Assembly: GCA_013396525.1 (NCBI GenBank)
Contig: VWYX01000409.1
Location: 434,001-498,000 of the forward strand
Reading direction: 5' to 3'
Length of the DNA: 64,000 nucleotides
Source of the DNA: Chaetorhynchus papuensis
Lineage: Eukaryota > Chordata > Aves > Passeriformes > Rhipiduridae
In this document: positions 49,514 to 62,963 of the stretch, in pieces
How positions within the stretch are numbered: position 1 is the stretch's first letter
How the letters are laid out: every line of letters begins with the position of its first letter
Translations under genes and position numbers: made by a program
Notes under the pieces: model-generated
What the model was told of the DNA's origin: nothing
Databases searched by the model: none
The model's input: only the letters and a program-made list of their open reading frames with translations

Positions 49514-50954
49514 CTTCTTTGTCTGTTTTCGAAAGAGGAAACAAACAGGGTTTCTTTTGATCTGTAAAGACTGCCTGAAATTTCACGGAATGCTGAGAAT
49601 ACTGAGAATAATTTCGTTGAATACAGAGTCCCTGTACCAGCCTGCCATGGCATTATGCACGTCAAACAGTGATGTGTAAGAGGAGATCCTTGCCCCTTTG
49701 AGTAGTCGTCAGGCACCTGCATGGAGATACACGGAGTTTTTCAAAAGTAGTGTCGTAGAGTAACACTTGGCCCAGCCCTTTTGGTAAGTGTAAGGTAAAG
49801 GTAAGTGCAATTAGTGAAATTTCAGAGATAATTAAGTGGGGATAATGAAGATGATTCCTTGCTTGACAAAGAGTCGTTGTGTGTTGCCTTCTGGTCCTGC
49901 TCCAAGCACTTGGCAACATCCTGAGCCATGGGAGGGCACTTTTGATTATCTCTGGGCTCCTTGCTTGCCCGAGCTCTTCCTCCTGCTGAGTTTGCAGCAA
50001 TAGCTTCTCTGCTGCTCCGGGCTAAGAGGCTGGGGCCTTATTGATTCTGCAAGCTGCACACAGGAAGAAAAGAAGACAGAGAGTGTTTTTAAGCAAGCCG
50101 GAAAGATTTTTTAGAAAGAGGCCTCTCCTTTATTCTGTGGCAACTTACAGGAAATTAGCACTGATGTCAGCTGGTGAGGATAGCAACCATCCCTGCTCGA
50201 AGTATGGAGGGGGAGAACACCCTCCGTGCCATGCCAGCTGGATGGATGAAAGAGGGAGCGGAGAGAGGAGGAAAACTGCACACGGCAGGAACATGGGAGA
50301 CAGGTTGGTGCCTCTCTAGGTGTAGGACCACGGGGGGAGCCTGTTGCTCTCCTTTTCAACCTGTATTCACAGCTAGAGATGCAAAACTGATCCAACCAGG
50401 AGATTCACAAAGCCACTGAACAGCGAGAAACATCCTCCAAAACGCTGATGCCGTCACCTGGAAAACAAGCAGTGCTTCCCGCTTCAAGGACTCTGAGTTG
50501 ATTGAACTTAGAGGTGGGAATCTATAAAAGACAAAGAAAAGAAGAAGAAGATAGAAGAAAATCAGAGTTTGAACCTTGACAGATAAAGCTGGATAGAAAG
50601 TGCAAGCAACAGAAATGAAAAGAAATGCCATTTGCAAGGGCTTTTAGTCCTGTATCACAGCACTAGCCAGCCCTTTCTCAGGACAAACAAAATATTTTAT
50701 ATAATTCTGTAATTTTTCCAGTGCATTTTCATTTTTTCTGGAGTATCTAATGGTAACCTCAGAGCAAAAGCATATACAGCATGATGTGATCCATTTAAAG
50801 TACATCATTATATTGCACTCACTCACATGGGATGAGCTTGCCCTCCAGAACAGCAGTGAGCAACATGACTAAGAGCTGTCATATTTATTTCCTCATCCAC
50901 ACCCCATGAAGAAATGTGTGTGCAATGAAGCATTGTGGTTTAGATTTTTTATTT

Positions 50955-51035
50955 ATTTATCTATTTTCATATTTCCCCAATGTTTATGTAAGAAGTTCAG
51001 ATTTTAAAAAGCACTTTGTACTTGAAGATGAAACC
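50955..51035 (+). repeat. 81-bp dispersed repeat, copy 1
   Basis: These 81 bp recur at 60736-60816 with 78 of 81 bases identical and no gaps. The three differences are all transitions. The match ends abruptly on both sides. No CR1, LTR or tRNA-derived SINE hallmark was recognised. Confidence 0.9.
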
Positions 51036-54000
51036 GATGCAGTTCGTGATTGTTCCTTCTTCCTGTGAGATTCAGTGTTCCAGTTTTAGAAAATTCTCCC
51101 TGTAAAACCTTCAGTAGGATAGAGGAATAATTTTCTTGATGATGGCCTACATTTATTATCTCTAGCAAGACTTTTAACTATACTCTAATCAGGCCTTTAA
51201 AGTAGAGTCCAGGACCTTGGAATTAATTCCAAAAAAGCTGATGTAGGCTGTGGGGGAAGCAGGCTGAGCTTGTTTATTAATGAGAAGATGCATCCAAGTT
51301 TTCCACACCTTTGAGGGTGCAGGAGGATATTCCTCATGGCCTGCACGGTTCTAACCACCTGAGAGGTGACACAGATGAATTGCTGCCACCACCTTCACAT
51401 TAATTTATTTCCTCAAGGTGGTAAAAAGCCATAGCTGCTGCTGGAGAGGAGGGTAGCAATCCTGCTGGGAGCCTCTGTGTCAGTTTGGGGCGTGGTTTTG
51501 GCATTCCCTGGGAGCAGACTGACTCCTAAATTTTATTTCCCTGGACACAGTTGAGGCTGGTGCCCTCTTCACGCAGGTAGCACGGGATTGCAGCGCCTCT
51601 GACCAAGTCTTGTCTGCACAGAGAAGCTGAAGTGATGAATGAGAGGATTAATCCTGTGGGACTGAACAGCTTCAACTACAGAAATATAAATGCAAGGTCT
51701 TCTTCTGGCTCTGCATGAAATTAGTGGTGGGCTCTAAGTTAGGGGGTTTGTTTTTCAAGTTGATGAGCTCGTAAACAACAGGCACAGCTGCACAGAAAAG
51801 TGCACACACACCAGCACAACTCTTCCTGTACTTTTCTATGCCATTTTCTTGCCCTGGTAGATAACTTTTATGTTCTCTGCTACTCCAAGCTCATGATTTT
51901 ATAACCACCACGGACTCCTAGGGCACAGCTTCCTCTGTTTCATATTTGTTTTATACCTGCACAGCTGCTAGTGATGCTTTGTGTGGCACAGGCAAACTAA
52001 GTTTGCTCATTGAGCAACAAGTTTGGCTGTAAGTTTTTCAGCAGAAAGCATATTGAGACTTTCTAAGGGAAGCCACAATGTATAAAAAGTGGGCGGTGGA
52101 AAATATTATGGATTTTCCTGCTGTACTCAGTACAGCTAGGCAGTATCCACTGAAGTGGGAGAGATTCAGCATCGGATCCTGAAGGTGCTGGTTGCTGAAC
52201 CAAGGATGGGAAGGAAGCTGATGGGTGTGTGGCTTGTTTTGGCCGTGCTGCAGTTTGGCAGAGCGTGTGTGTCAGCAGAAGCATCAGATCAGGGCATTTT
52301 TTGACCACCAAATCACCCACTTTTCTCTGCCAACACCCTTCTTTATTTCCTTCGAAGTGGGAGGGACAATAGCAAAGCTTTTTTCGATGCCCCTGTGGCA
52401 TTGAATCTGTGTTTTCATTCAAGAAATGAATCATGATCATGGTGCCCTTTTGTAGGGCAAAACAAGACAGAATGGTATTTCCCTTTAATGTTCAAAGCTC
52501 ACAAAAAACTGATCTTGTAAGGAGCTAGGAATAGAGGGAAGAGAATTATATAGGCTGTGTAGGGTGGAGAAGAATGAGAAATACAAAAAAATTGAGAAAA
52601 AAGGTGTTGGCAGGAGGAAATGCTGCAATACTTATCCCAGCACTGGAAGTCTCACAATTAAATCATGAATGTGAGGGTCACAGTTAAAGAAGGGGAGCAT
52701 AGCTAAAGATTCAGATAAGTCTGCAAAAACTGTTAAGGGTTCAGGGAGGAAATGAAATAAATTTCAAAGCAAAGGCACAGAGAGAAAAAGGCCTCTGAAA
52801 GAAGATGATGGCAGACTGAGAGAGTGTCACTGTGACACTGCTGAGATGCCCTAAAGTCCCCAGAGCTGGCACTGAGGAGGCATCACATCAGATACCCAAC
52901 AGAAAGGACTTCCACTGTCACTCACAGGCAGCCTTGGAGCTGATCAAAGGGTATTGCTGAAAACCCACTCTGAACTCAGGAGCCCAGGAGAGAGCAGATT
53001 GCCTACAGGCAGCACCTTGAGCATAAAATCTGTAGGAGACAATGAGGTAGAAGGCAATAGCTTGAGGTTCCTGTAGCCGCCAGAAACCCCCCTCCCCATA
53101 ACCAATGGGAAATGATGACGTGGTCTAAAGCATTCCCCACTCTTTTGGGGTAAAAGTACACCAGCAGCTTCAACTGGAACGGGAGTATTTGACATAAATA
53201 TTTACGTGTGCATGACTCCCCTCTCAAAGCCACGCTGGAGATATAAGGAAGTCGGCAGCAATTGCTTCGGGCCAAAGATCTGCTCCAGCGATCACGAGAA
53301 AATGGCAAGTGCAGTCGTAGCCCTTGTCACCAGCTGCCACCCACTTAGTCGGGTGCTTGCAAAACGGAATGACAGACAGTTACTCTCTGACAATGGCAGT
53401 GGCATTCTCACTCCTCCGTGGCTAAAAGGAGCTCCAAAACCCCTCTGCTGAATTCATACTGAAAGAGGCTAAACCTTGATGCATTATTAATAAGCTCAGG
53501 AGAGAGAACTTGGAAATCTCTCACCTCCTTGTATACCTTGGGCAGAAATTTTCTTCCCAGGAATAATATCTCCTTTATAACCAGCCAATGAAATTTGCTA
53601 CAATTAACCAAGAGAAAGGAGTGAAGACCATTGTCAAGAGTTTCATGAGCTGCAGAGTTCATTGTACAAGCCATGAAATTCTCTTGCAAATGGAAATGAA
53701 GCACTCTGTAGAAACAGGGATCATTATATAAGAAGATAAAGGAAAGCCTTTGCTGCCCTATATCCCTAACGAGCCAGCTAATTTATGGTTTTAGTTTTTC
53801 TAATGACCAACAGTGATTTGGGAGACATCACCTATTAAAAAAGGTGAAACTGAGAACCGTAGAAATAAGGCTGAGCTATACCAAAGCTAGTTCAGTTTAA
53901 AATCAGCCTAACTCCCCCAGACCTCTGTGAAATTACTCCTGATTCATCTGGATGTACTTAAGCACAGAACCCAATTATTGTTTTTGATAAGTGTTGAGTG

Positions 54001-55980
54001 TAGTGTCATGCTGGAGGCAAGGAATGAAGAAAGGTTTATTTCAGCCTTTTTTTTTTCTTCATTGCTTTTCCTTTTTTTTTCCCCTTTGAATGACCTCTTA
54101 TGCCAAAGTTCTCATTAGGCAGCATCAGAGACGTCCAAAAAAAAATGTGTGAAGTGTTACAGTACTGACTCACACCTCGTCTAGCCTCTGTAAAAATGAG
54201 TAGCATGTTAATGCACTGACCTCTCCCAAGAAGCAGGGACAACTCCTGTTTCTAAGCTAATGCACAGAAATTGGAGTGGGAGGGTATTGGGAAGGATGAG
54301 TGTCTGGCACAGTCATACACTGGCAGTGAATTGCCCATGCTTCGAGTTAGAAAATGTGCAATTACAGCTGGACAGAGAAAAAAAAAAAACCAAACCGAAA
54401 ATAGTGCAGGAGCTTGGTATTTACTTGTTTGTTTGTTTTCTCTGAAGGCCTGTAAATTTACCAGAAGTCACAGGAAAGCAGGGTGGGGTTTTGTTTGTTT
54501 GTTTGTTGTTTTTTGGGGGTTTTTTTGTGATGGGCTACAGGAGGATTTGTCAAGCATGACAAGGGAAAACCATGAGTAGATATTCCTAAGAAGTTGTTGT
54601 GTTAGTGAAATGTGGGCCTGCAGGGAAAGGCCTGGGAATTAAATGTCCTCATAAAATTCACTGGGCACAGCTGCCTTCAGTAGCTGTGCTAAGCTGCAAG
54701 AAATGCAAATGACTGATTTCTAAAGAAGCAGAGCCCCCAGTAGAGTGTGACTAACCCACATCCCCTTGCTCCTTGCTGGCCAAACACTCACTCGAGTGCT
54801 CAGCTTGCTGTGAAAAAACAACTCCTTTGCTGGTAGAGAGCTGGCACCAAGAACCAGCTGAAGGTTTTTTTCTTTATGGGGCTGATCTAGCAGTTTCATC
54901 TGGCTGGTACAGGATTACAGCAGCATTTCCTCAGTGGAGAACTGGGCTTTAAACCAAAAGCAAAAGTGTCTCCATAAGACTGCTGTGTGGAAAGTCCCTT
55001 TGCAATCATTTCTCACCAGAAGACTTTCCTCTTCCCATGAACGGATAAAAAAAATACTAATAATTTTTTTAAAAAATTTCTGGGGATGATCCCTTAGTTC
55101 CTTGAAATTCCCTATTCTTTCCTGAATTTATTTGTACCAGGTAACATTCTTTAGGGAAGTTCTGATAATCCAAAGGAAAAAAAAATCAGTTAATAAAAAG
55201 AGTAAGAAAGAAGGAGCATGTATTTAAGCAGTATGCAAAGTTTTGCTTTATTTGTTTGTTTTTTAAACACAGTCTGGAAGTACCTGGGTTTCTTACTGCC
55301 TCTTGCTGTAATGAATTAGAAAGTTGAAACAGGTGTTGCAAACCAGCATCTCAGATGGTACTTGATCTGTGATGAGTGAGGCCAGGGTTTGCCTCTCCTA
55401 CAGTGTGCCTGTGCCTCTTGTCAACCAAAAGTCCCATAACAACGGGGCTAAAGAATACAGATCTTCATCTTATCTGATCTCCAAATATTTATATATATAT
55501 ATACTGAGCTCTCTAAATATATTTATTCAAATCCCTAGGCACCTTTTGTCTGTGTCAGTGCAAATATATTATGTTGTCAGCATGTTTGGGTCAGGAGGAC
55601 TTACTTTAGGGGGTGTTCTCTTCCCCAAATCCCCTTCAGCTGATAGGAGCAAAATCAATATCAGGTTACCTAGGTTTTACTGCCTTTTGAGCAAGTCTCC
55701 AATCCGTTCCATGTTTTCCATGTATGAAGTGCAGGTAATATTTAAGGCACATTTTTAAAGTGCTTCAGTGATTGTCATGTTAAAAATTAGCCTTTGCCTC
55801 TCACTAATATGTTAGTTTAACATGGATTAGAGATCCCATTAGATTTGCACTTACGTGGTCTCAGGGGAGCAAATGTCTGTGGCAGCCACCGATGTAGAAA
55901 GAGAGTGAGTTCAGCAGGATCTACTGAATTTGCTAATAAACCCGGCTCAGATGCCTGTCAGAGCTGGAGTGGCAGCAGCT

Positions 55981-56090
55981 AGTCGGGAAATGAGCAGGCA
56001 TCTCTGAATCCTGACGCGGGGAAAGCGCGTTCTCCACAGGACAGCTCGGCTCCCGCTGCAACGTCTTCCGTGTCTTCAGCAACGCAAAGC
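55981..56090. other. Small CpG cluster
   Basis: Ten CpG dinucleotides occur between 55984 and 56084, while the surroundings are CpG-poor. It is too short for a classical CpG island. It could be an unmethylated regulatory element or the remnant of a CpG-rich insert. Confidence 0.45.
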
Positions 56091-59000
56091 AAAACAACTT
56101 TGGAAACAGATGGGCTGTGTGACAGTCAGACGTGTCAGTAGCTTGACTCGAGAGAATAGGAGGTTGTAATTAAGGTTTTGCTTTAGTGCGGGGTTTTTAA
56201 TAGCATAGATATTTCTCCCTGGTATTTGTTTCAAATAGAAATCAGTAACTTGCAGGGAACTGACAGTAGTGACAGGAATTGAAGAGGCAAAAACTACTGG
56301 AGGCTCCCTCCAGCTTTTGCTGCTTTTATAAAATGTTTGTGTAGTCTGGGTACAGTGTAATGCAACCCTCTTTGTCCATTCAAGAAAGATGAATTCTTGT
56401 GGGAGCTAATAATTAATATTGATGATTTAAAGATATTATCTGATACTGAGGTACAACCTGGTTGCATAAAGTACAAGTTCCTGTACAGAAATATTTCTCT
56501 GGTTTTCGACATTAGCACTAAAGCACTGTTCTGTGCTTTATTTAAAAATAGCAAAATTGTTGTTTTCTACTCTTGTCTGTGCTCTGATGTGGACTAAACA
56601 ACTTATTAGAAAACATGGGATTATAACAACACATCCTTATTGGAGCTACTGCCAAGTTAGAAACCCTGCATCGACACTTCTATCACACGCACTAGAGTTG
56701 AAAAGTAGTGCTTCAGCTTGTGTGGTTAGTTCAAAAGATTGCAAATGCAAAGTTTACAGAAGTGTGTGACAATGATGTATTTGCCAGCAGCAAATTAGTC
56801 CAAGTGAGTTGTAAAGCTTGCACTGACATATATAATTCTTAGCAGGTTTCAAACTGTGTCCTCCAGGCTGTGATTAATTTCATTAGATATTCTTAAAGTT
56901 AAGGAAAAAAGGAAGAGTAATAAGGTAGCCTGTCAATCACAAGTTCTAAAACAAGAAAATATATCTCAGATTAAGTAATCTTTCCATTCTGGGGAATTGA
57001 TTCTCATCTCACTGACATGTAAATGGTTCTGCTGCACTCATAACCCACACATTCAAGCAGATGAAGATTTAATTTTAGCACCAAGCACTGATGTCTGATG
57101 TGTTTATCTCAAAAGATCTCTTCCAAAATGGAGATTATGCAACAAAGTATTTTAAATTTACCTGTTCCCAATGTTCCAAATAATGTGAAACGCCATATAA
57201 ATGATAAAATTATCTGCCCATAGAAAAATATCCCTACATAGTTAATATGCAAAATTACTCATATTGTGCAATAAAGAGTATTTATGCCATAAATGAAAGA
57301 TGTAAACAGTAATTTACAGCTGGAATTATGCTTTTTTATGGTCAAGTTGTGAAGCAAATGTTTACATTCATCACAAAGATATCACAGTGACAGAAGTTAT
57401 GTGGGAAGGCAATTTGCAGCCTGAGTACCTAACAATAGGAATCATCATTAAGGTGTCTCGTGGCTAATGACAATGTGGCTTTTGTTACTCCTTGATGATT
57501 AAATATTACTTTTTTTTTTTTCTTCCTCTGATGGTTCCATCAGAGATTTGAGTTCCCAGAAGACGCTTGACCTCCTGACAACAGTGTTATCTTTATAAAA
57601 GGGGAGACACCTTTCTCTCCTCGGGCAAGGCCCATTTCTCTGTCCCCTGCACACAGGTTTTGCCAATTACTCTCTCACAAGGCTGATTTTCTTCTCTGCT
57701 CAGGACACACAGCGGTGGTTTTGCCCTGGTGGTGTCCGGCACCTGGCTATCACTGACCTCAGCTGTGGCCATTTCACTGATTCCTTAGTGGGTGTGGGAG
57801 GAGAGAGGAAATTAGATTGCCTATTTCTTACCTCTGCCCAGAGCCCATTCTTGCTCGAATGCTGTTCCCCACAGCTTCCAGCTCCCCCTTCTGAAGGCAG
57901 ACAACAGCAGCGTGGCAGTGAGTATCAATAACCCTTATTCAGTGCCGCATCCAAATTGTCTTGGTGATTACTGCTTTTATTCTCCTGAGAGGCTTGTGAT
58001 AGAGGGTGGGCAGTGATTTCACGTCAGAGAGAGGAATCTGAGAACAAAGAAGTGGATTGGTAAAGGGGCTTAAGGATGGAAATTGTGTGTTTTGATATCT
58101 AACCTTCAGTGCCTCTCTGCCACAGCAGAGTCCAGAACTCTGCTTTAAATGTGTGTGGGTGCCTAGGGCATAGAACTGTGTGTCTGGGATGTGGAGCCTT
58201 AGCCCACTGAAAAGAGATACATTTGAAATAGTTGTGGAGAGTTGGATGGCATGAGATGCTCACAAAAGGGGAATTTCCGAACTTTCACCTTTTTATGAAG
58301 ATTTGCCAAGTTAGCTGAGCGTGTAATAAATCAGCTATTCTTTTGGGCTCAGTGCTGGAACCTGTTACCTGAACCTTTTCCAGAAACCAGGTCAAACAGC
58401 AGCTCTACCTGGAAGGGTAATGGGGTTGTGTGGTCCCTGGTGTGGGTGTTTCCAGCTCGGGCACGAGTGCTCTTCTGTGAAGTGATACGGCTGCAGCGGT
58501 GCCCACGTTTGCTTCAGGGTTTGTTTGTCACCACTGCCAGCTCTCAGAAGAATAAGATCACAACTTTACTGGGTCAGTGATGATGAGAATAACTCTTGAG
58601 GTTAACAGCTAGGGACCTAACCCATTCTTTTGCAAAGTCAAATCTCCTTAGAAAGAAGGGGGAGCACACATTCCTCTTCCTTGCCAGCACAGCTTTGTTT
58701 CAGCTGTGTGGTAGTGGTGCAGGAGCTGGAAGATGTAGGCTGGGATTACCCCAGGCACAGTGGCCTTCTCCCAAATCTGAAGCAAAATGAGATTTTTTTT
58801 CCACAGCAGGTGGCTTCTTTACCCCGTTAGACCTGTGTAAGGTGTGAAGGCACTGTTGCTGCTGTTTTCTGTCTGATTTTTGAGACCAAATGAGGCCTGC
58901 CAATTGCTCTCCTCCTCAGTAAAACGTACAAAGCACAAGGCCATCCATTTTCTTGGCACTGGATGACGGTCTCAGTGGTGAATAGCTTAAGGATAATCAG

Positions 59001-60735
59001 AGTATTTCTCACATGGGAAACACACCAGCCAGCCCAGAAGGGAGTTTTATACACCCAGCTGAGGGAGCTGCAATTTTCCCCTTGGGAGTTGCTACTAGTG
59101 CCAGCATCAACTTAGGGACTGGCTCAGGAAAGGGGCTCGATTTTATACACCCCTTTGCACCCCCACTCAGGCCCTTCTCATCACAGCAGAGCCTTTTCAG
59201 CCATCCATGGATGCTGTCACATGGGTAACAGCACATACTAATTCTTTTAATTCCTGTGTAGGCCTGTAGTACAGTGGGAAAATAAGAGTTGATGGAAATG
59301 CTTAAATAGACAAATGGGAGTTGGGCTTTTTGCCACTTTCTCACTGTAGTTCCTCCCATGCCTCTCACTCCTGCTTTGCAGTAACCCCTGCTACTCCCAC
59401 CACGAGAATCTTGATCAGAGTCTGTCAGTCATGGTTGCAGGGTGCCAGATGTGGTGTTATGCCAAATGTGGCCTGAAATGAGTGCTAGTGTGACTCACTA
59501 TCAAACCATTTTCTCCTGTGAGACAAACAAGATTAAATAAATATTAAAAAAAAAAAATAAAGGAAAAGAAAAAGAGGGAGGGGGATGGTGATTTAGCCAT
59601 GACTGTTTTGTTTGTTGGTTGGGTCTGTTGGCTTAGCTCCTACACAAGTTAAAAAAATATATTTACTAGCCTTTGTTTTTACACAAGGGAACAGTGAGAA
59701 GCCTCAAATAATATGGGTAGAAAATAGCCTGAAATGAGGATTGTTTTATTGTAAAAGCACATGGATTTTTGGGGTTGTCTGGAGCAATTTCACAGAAACC
59801 ATAGCAGATTAAAGGAGGTAATGACATGTTTGTAATTTCATTCCTAAGGCTCATGGTGTCCTTGCCTGTGTCTAGTTTTCAACCTGGAGATAAATCAAGG
59901 GCTTCAATTTCCAAATCTGTCATAGGAGCTTCACAAATAAAAATGCTGACAAAAAGTATTTGCTTTTAAATGGCTACTTGCAAGCACTGACAACTAGCAG
60001 TCTATAGATCTTTCACCTTACAGGAAGGAGAAGCAGTGTGTATTGCCAGGAAAAATGAAGAGGAGAAAAGCACTGCTCCTAAAGTTAAAGTAATCTGAAA
60101 GCATGACAATAATAAACCATTTACAGTCATGTTTTGAATGCTAGATGAAAATAGATTTCAGGTGGTATATTAACAAAGTCTCACAGCTGCCTGGTGTGGG
60201 AAAAGAATGGATGTGGCATTGGAATAAGAAGCAGAGAGGCCATGTGGACAAGAAAAATTCCTTCCCAGCCCCAGCTGCTGTGGCTGTTCCACATGTGCTC
60301 CTCTGTGCCCACAGAGCGCTCGTGAGTGACTGGGGAGGAGTGGGAAACAGGCAACATGAAAACCAGTGCAGATTGTGCTGGTTTATGCTGAATAATATGC
60401 TGTATCTGTTAGCTGCAGGCTCTAGCTTTTGCAGGATGTGAATTCCAATTATAAGTCAGAGCTGGAGCAGTTGATAGTAGGAGGCAAACTAGGCCAGTTG
60501 CTCTGCTGAAACTCAGGGTGACAGAGCTGAGCAGCGCTTCTCCTGGAGCACTGCAGGGTCCCTGACCCCACAACAAGTCCCCACACAGGGACTGGGGTCT
60601 GCTTCTCACACCTGTAGTCTCCTTTGTCTGTGGGATTCAAGTCTGTAAAAAAAATTGCACAGCCGTATCACATTTCTGAATGCCCCCCAAAATTCTTGCT
60701 GATTTCAGAGGCAGAATAGGATGGGTCAGCCTCCC

Positions 60736-60816
60736 ATTTATCTATTTTTATATTTCCCCAATATTTATGTAAGAAGTTCAGATTTTAAAAAACACTTTGT
60801 ACTTGAAGATGAAACC
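60736..60816 (+). repeat. 81-bp dispersed repeat, copy 2
   Basis: This copy is in the same orientation as 50955-51035 and 9781 bp away. It carries T, A and A where copy 1 has C, G and G. The flanks (CAGCCTCCC before, TTCATCGGG after) are unrelated to those of copy 1, so the duplicated unit is short and sharply bounded. Confidence 0.9.
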
Positions 60817-62945
60817 TTCATCGGGTGGCTGTGGCTTCCTGAAATACTGGACCTGCTTTAGCCTAGAGCCAGAGGATAACTTGGCATGCAGGTTGTGTGA
60901 GGCTCTGGTCTGAGTGCAAGATCTGAGCACCTGTGGCAGGATAATTGCACCCACCCACCCTCTCCTCTCAGGAGAGAGCTCGTTCTTTACTCTCTGCTAA
61001 TGTGTACCTGTGTGTATTTGCTGCCTTTCAGTCAACTTGGTCACCTTAACGCTTCAGCCTGGTAAATTCTGAACAGAGAGGTCCAGCAGTTTCCGTGTTC
61101 AGGGGGTGGAATGAATGATCCACGCTCTAGGCAGTCAGAGTGTAAATGTAAATTTATTCCATGCATAAGCATGTCGCCCTTATGGTGTGTGGCCCCCAGG
61201 ATTTGCTGTGGGCAGGCTCTGTGGTAGCTACAATCCCTGCTCCAGCCGCAGCAGCAGCGCTCGTGTCCTGCCTGACAGGCAAATGGCCACAGCTGGCCTG
61301 AAGGTGATTTGTAAGGCAGAAAAAGAGAACATGCCAAGGGAAACTTGTATCTAGTATAGCCCTACAGGTGAGAAAGGACAAGATATAAAAGATAGAGGAC
61401 CACTTTGTCTGGCTAAAATAAGGGATTTTTTGAAATGCATGAGAACTGCCTGTGGGACATAATGGCTTTCTAGGGCAGGGAACTTTGCACATACTGCTGC
61501 CATCCATCGATGGGGATAGAACAGCTGCTCGAGACAGTGATTATCTTCATCACTGTGGCCTTTGTCAGCTGGCTGGATTCAAAATGAGTCTGGAGAAGGT
61601 GGATGCTCTCATTTTGCTCTTCACGATTTATGCCTCAAGGTCAAGCGAGCGCCGTGAAGCTCACTGTTCTAATTTTGCTTCTGGTTTTATCACAGCTGTA
61701 AAAGGAAGGGTTAGAAAAAGTTTTTACTTCAAGTCGAGGACTTGCCACCTCAGAGCCATGGAGAGGCGAGGCTCAATAAGTAGCTACCACCGAGGTTTTT
61801 ATTTTAGGGGAAGTTTTAGATGAAGAATACTTTTAATCTGTTGGTCTGGAAAGTCATCTGCGAGTAAGGGCAAGAAGGGTTAGTATTTTTAGGACATATT
61901 ACACGTTCAAAGGGCTGTGCACAGTGCTAATGCACAGCCATTAACAAATTGATCTTCAGCCCCCGTGCGCATTTAAGTAGGAACGTTTTACAGCTGGGGA
62001 GGCTGAGACAAAGCATCTTGCTCCAGGCTGCCCAGCAACAGAACTGGCTTTAGAAGTCATCATCTCCTGTCTCCCTGTGTCATTCCCCCAGACAGCACTG
62101 CCAGGCAGCAAAAAGCTGAATCAGAGGCACATTTCTGTGAGGCTTAAAGAGCATGACCATGAAATAAATATTTAACAGTTAAAGCAAAAAGCAGTCCAAA
62201 CATTCCTGCTGCATTTTGAGTGCTGGGGTGTGCAGAGCAAAACCATTGATAGTTTGGTAAAAGTAACGCCAATCACGTTAAGTTTGATTATCAATATCAG
62301 ATCATTGCCCATGTTGGTAATCACTGGACTATGTGTTTGATAAAAGAATGTTTGAGAACAGCTAGGCTGTTATTATATGTAATTGCCCTTTACAATGGCT
62401 GGATATCTCTAGTGAAAATGAATCAGTGATCTCCACTGCAGCAGAATCTATTAAATAATTGGAGAGCATGGCTGGTATCTTTGATGTTGAAAGGAAGAAA
62501 TTCAATAAGCAGTCTCGTCAGGCTTTCCAGCACAGCAGAAAAAAAGGGCTGCAGGCAGGAACACACGGATACTACGGGTCAGTGAAGGTTTATGGATTTG
62601 TGTGCCTTAGAAAGGAGGCAGAACCTACTGTACAGGACTGTTGAACCATTAGATACCTCGGGGTGTCAGAGTATTGTTGTGTAGCCTTCTAAAAATACAA
62701 ATGGTAGGGCCAGACATCAAATGTTTCTCCCCTGCCCACGTTTTATGAGAATATCTTGTGTCCTGAGGAGATGGCAGAACTGTGCTTCAGCTGTTTTGCT
62801 ATTTGACAGTGGCACATTATCCTTAGGAGATTCATTTTCACGTTTATTAACCCGTTTCTGCCTCACAGACTCGCATCTCTCCATCAAAGAAGTGCCTGTT
62901 TGTCTTTGAATTAATAGCTTACATGTATGTAGTGGCCTTCATTGC

Positions 62946-62963
62946 AAAAAAAAAAAAAAAAAA
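62946..62963 (+). repeat. Poly(A) run, 18 bp
   Basis: This is an uninterrupted A run in the downstream intergenic part. No element was recognised upstream of it. Confidence 0.95.

Larger units (their letters stand above)
48221..55980. other. Intergenic sequence downstream of CADM2
   Basis: No exon, CR1 or LTR was recognised. It holds the compound minisatellite at 49088, the G/T tract at 49456, copy 1 of the 81-bp repeat, and a T/G tract at about 54490-54530. The ORFs, up to 125 codons, have no recognisable domains. Confidence 0.65.
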
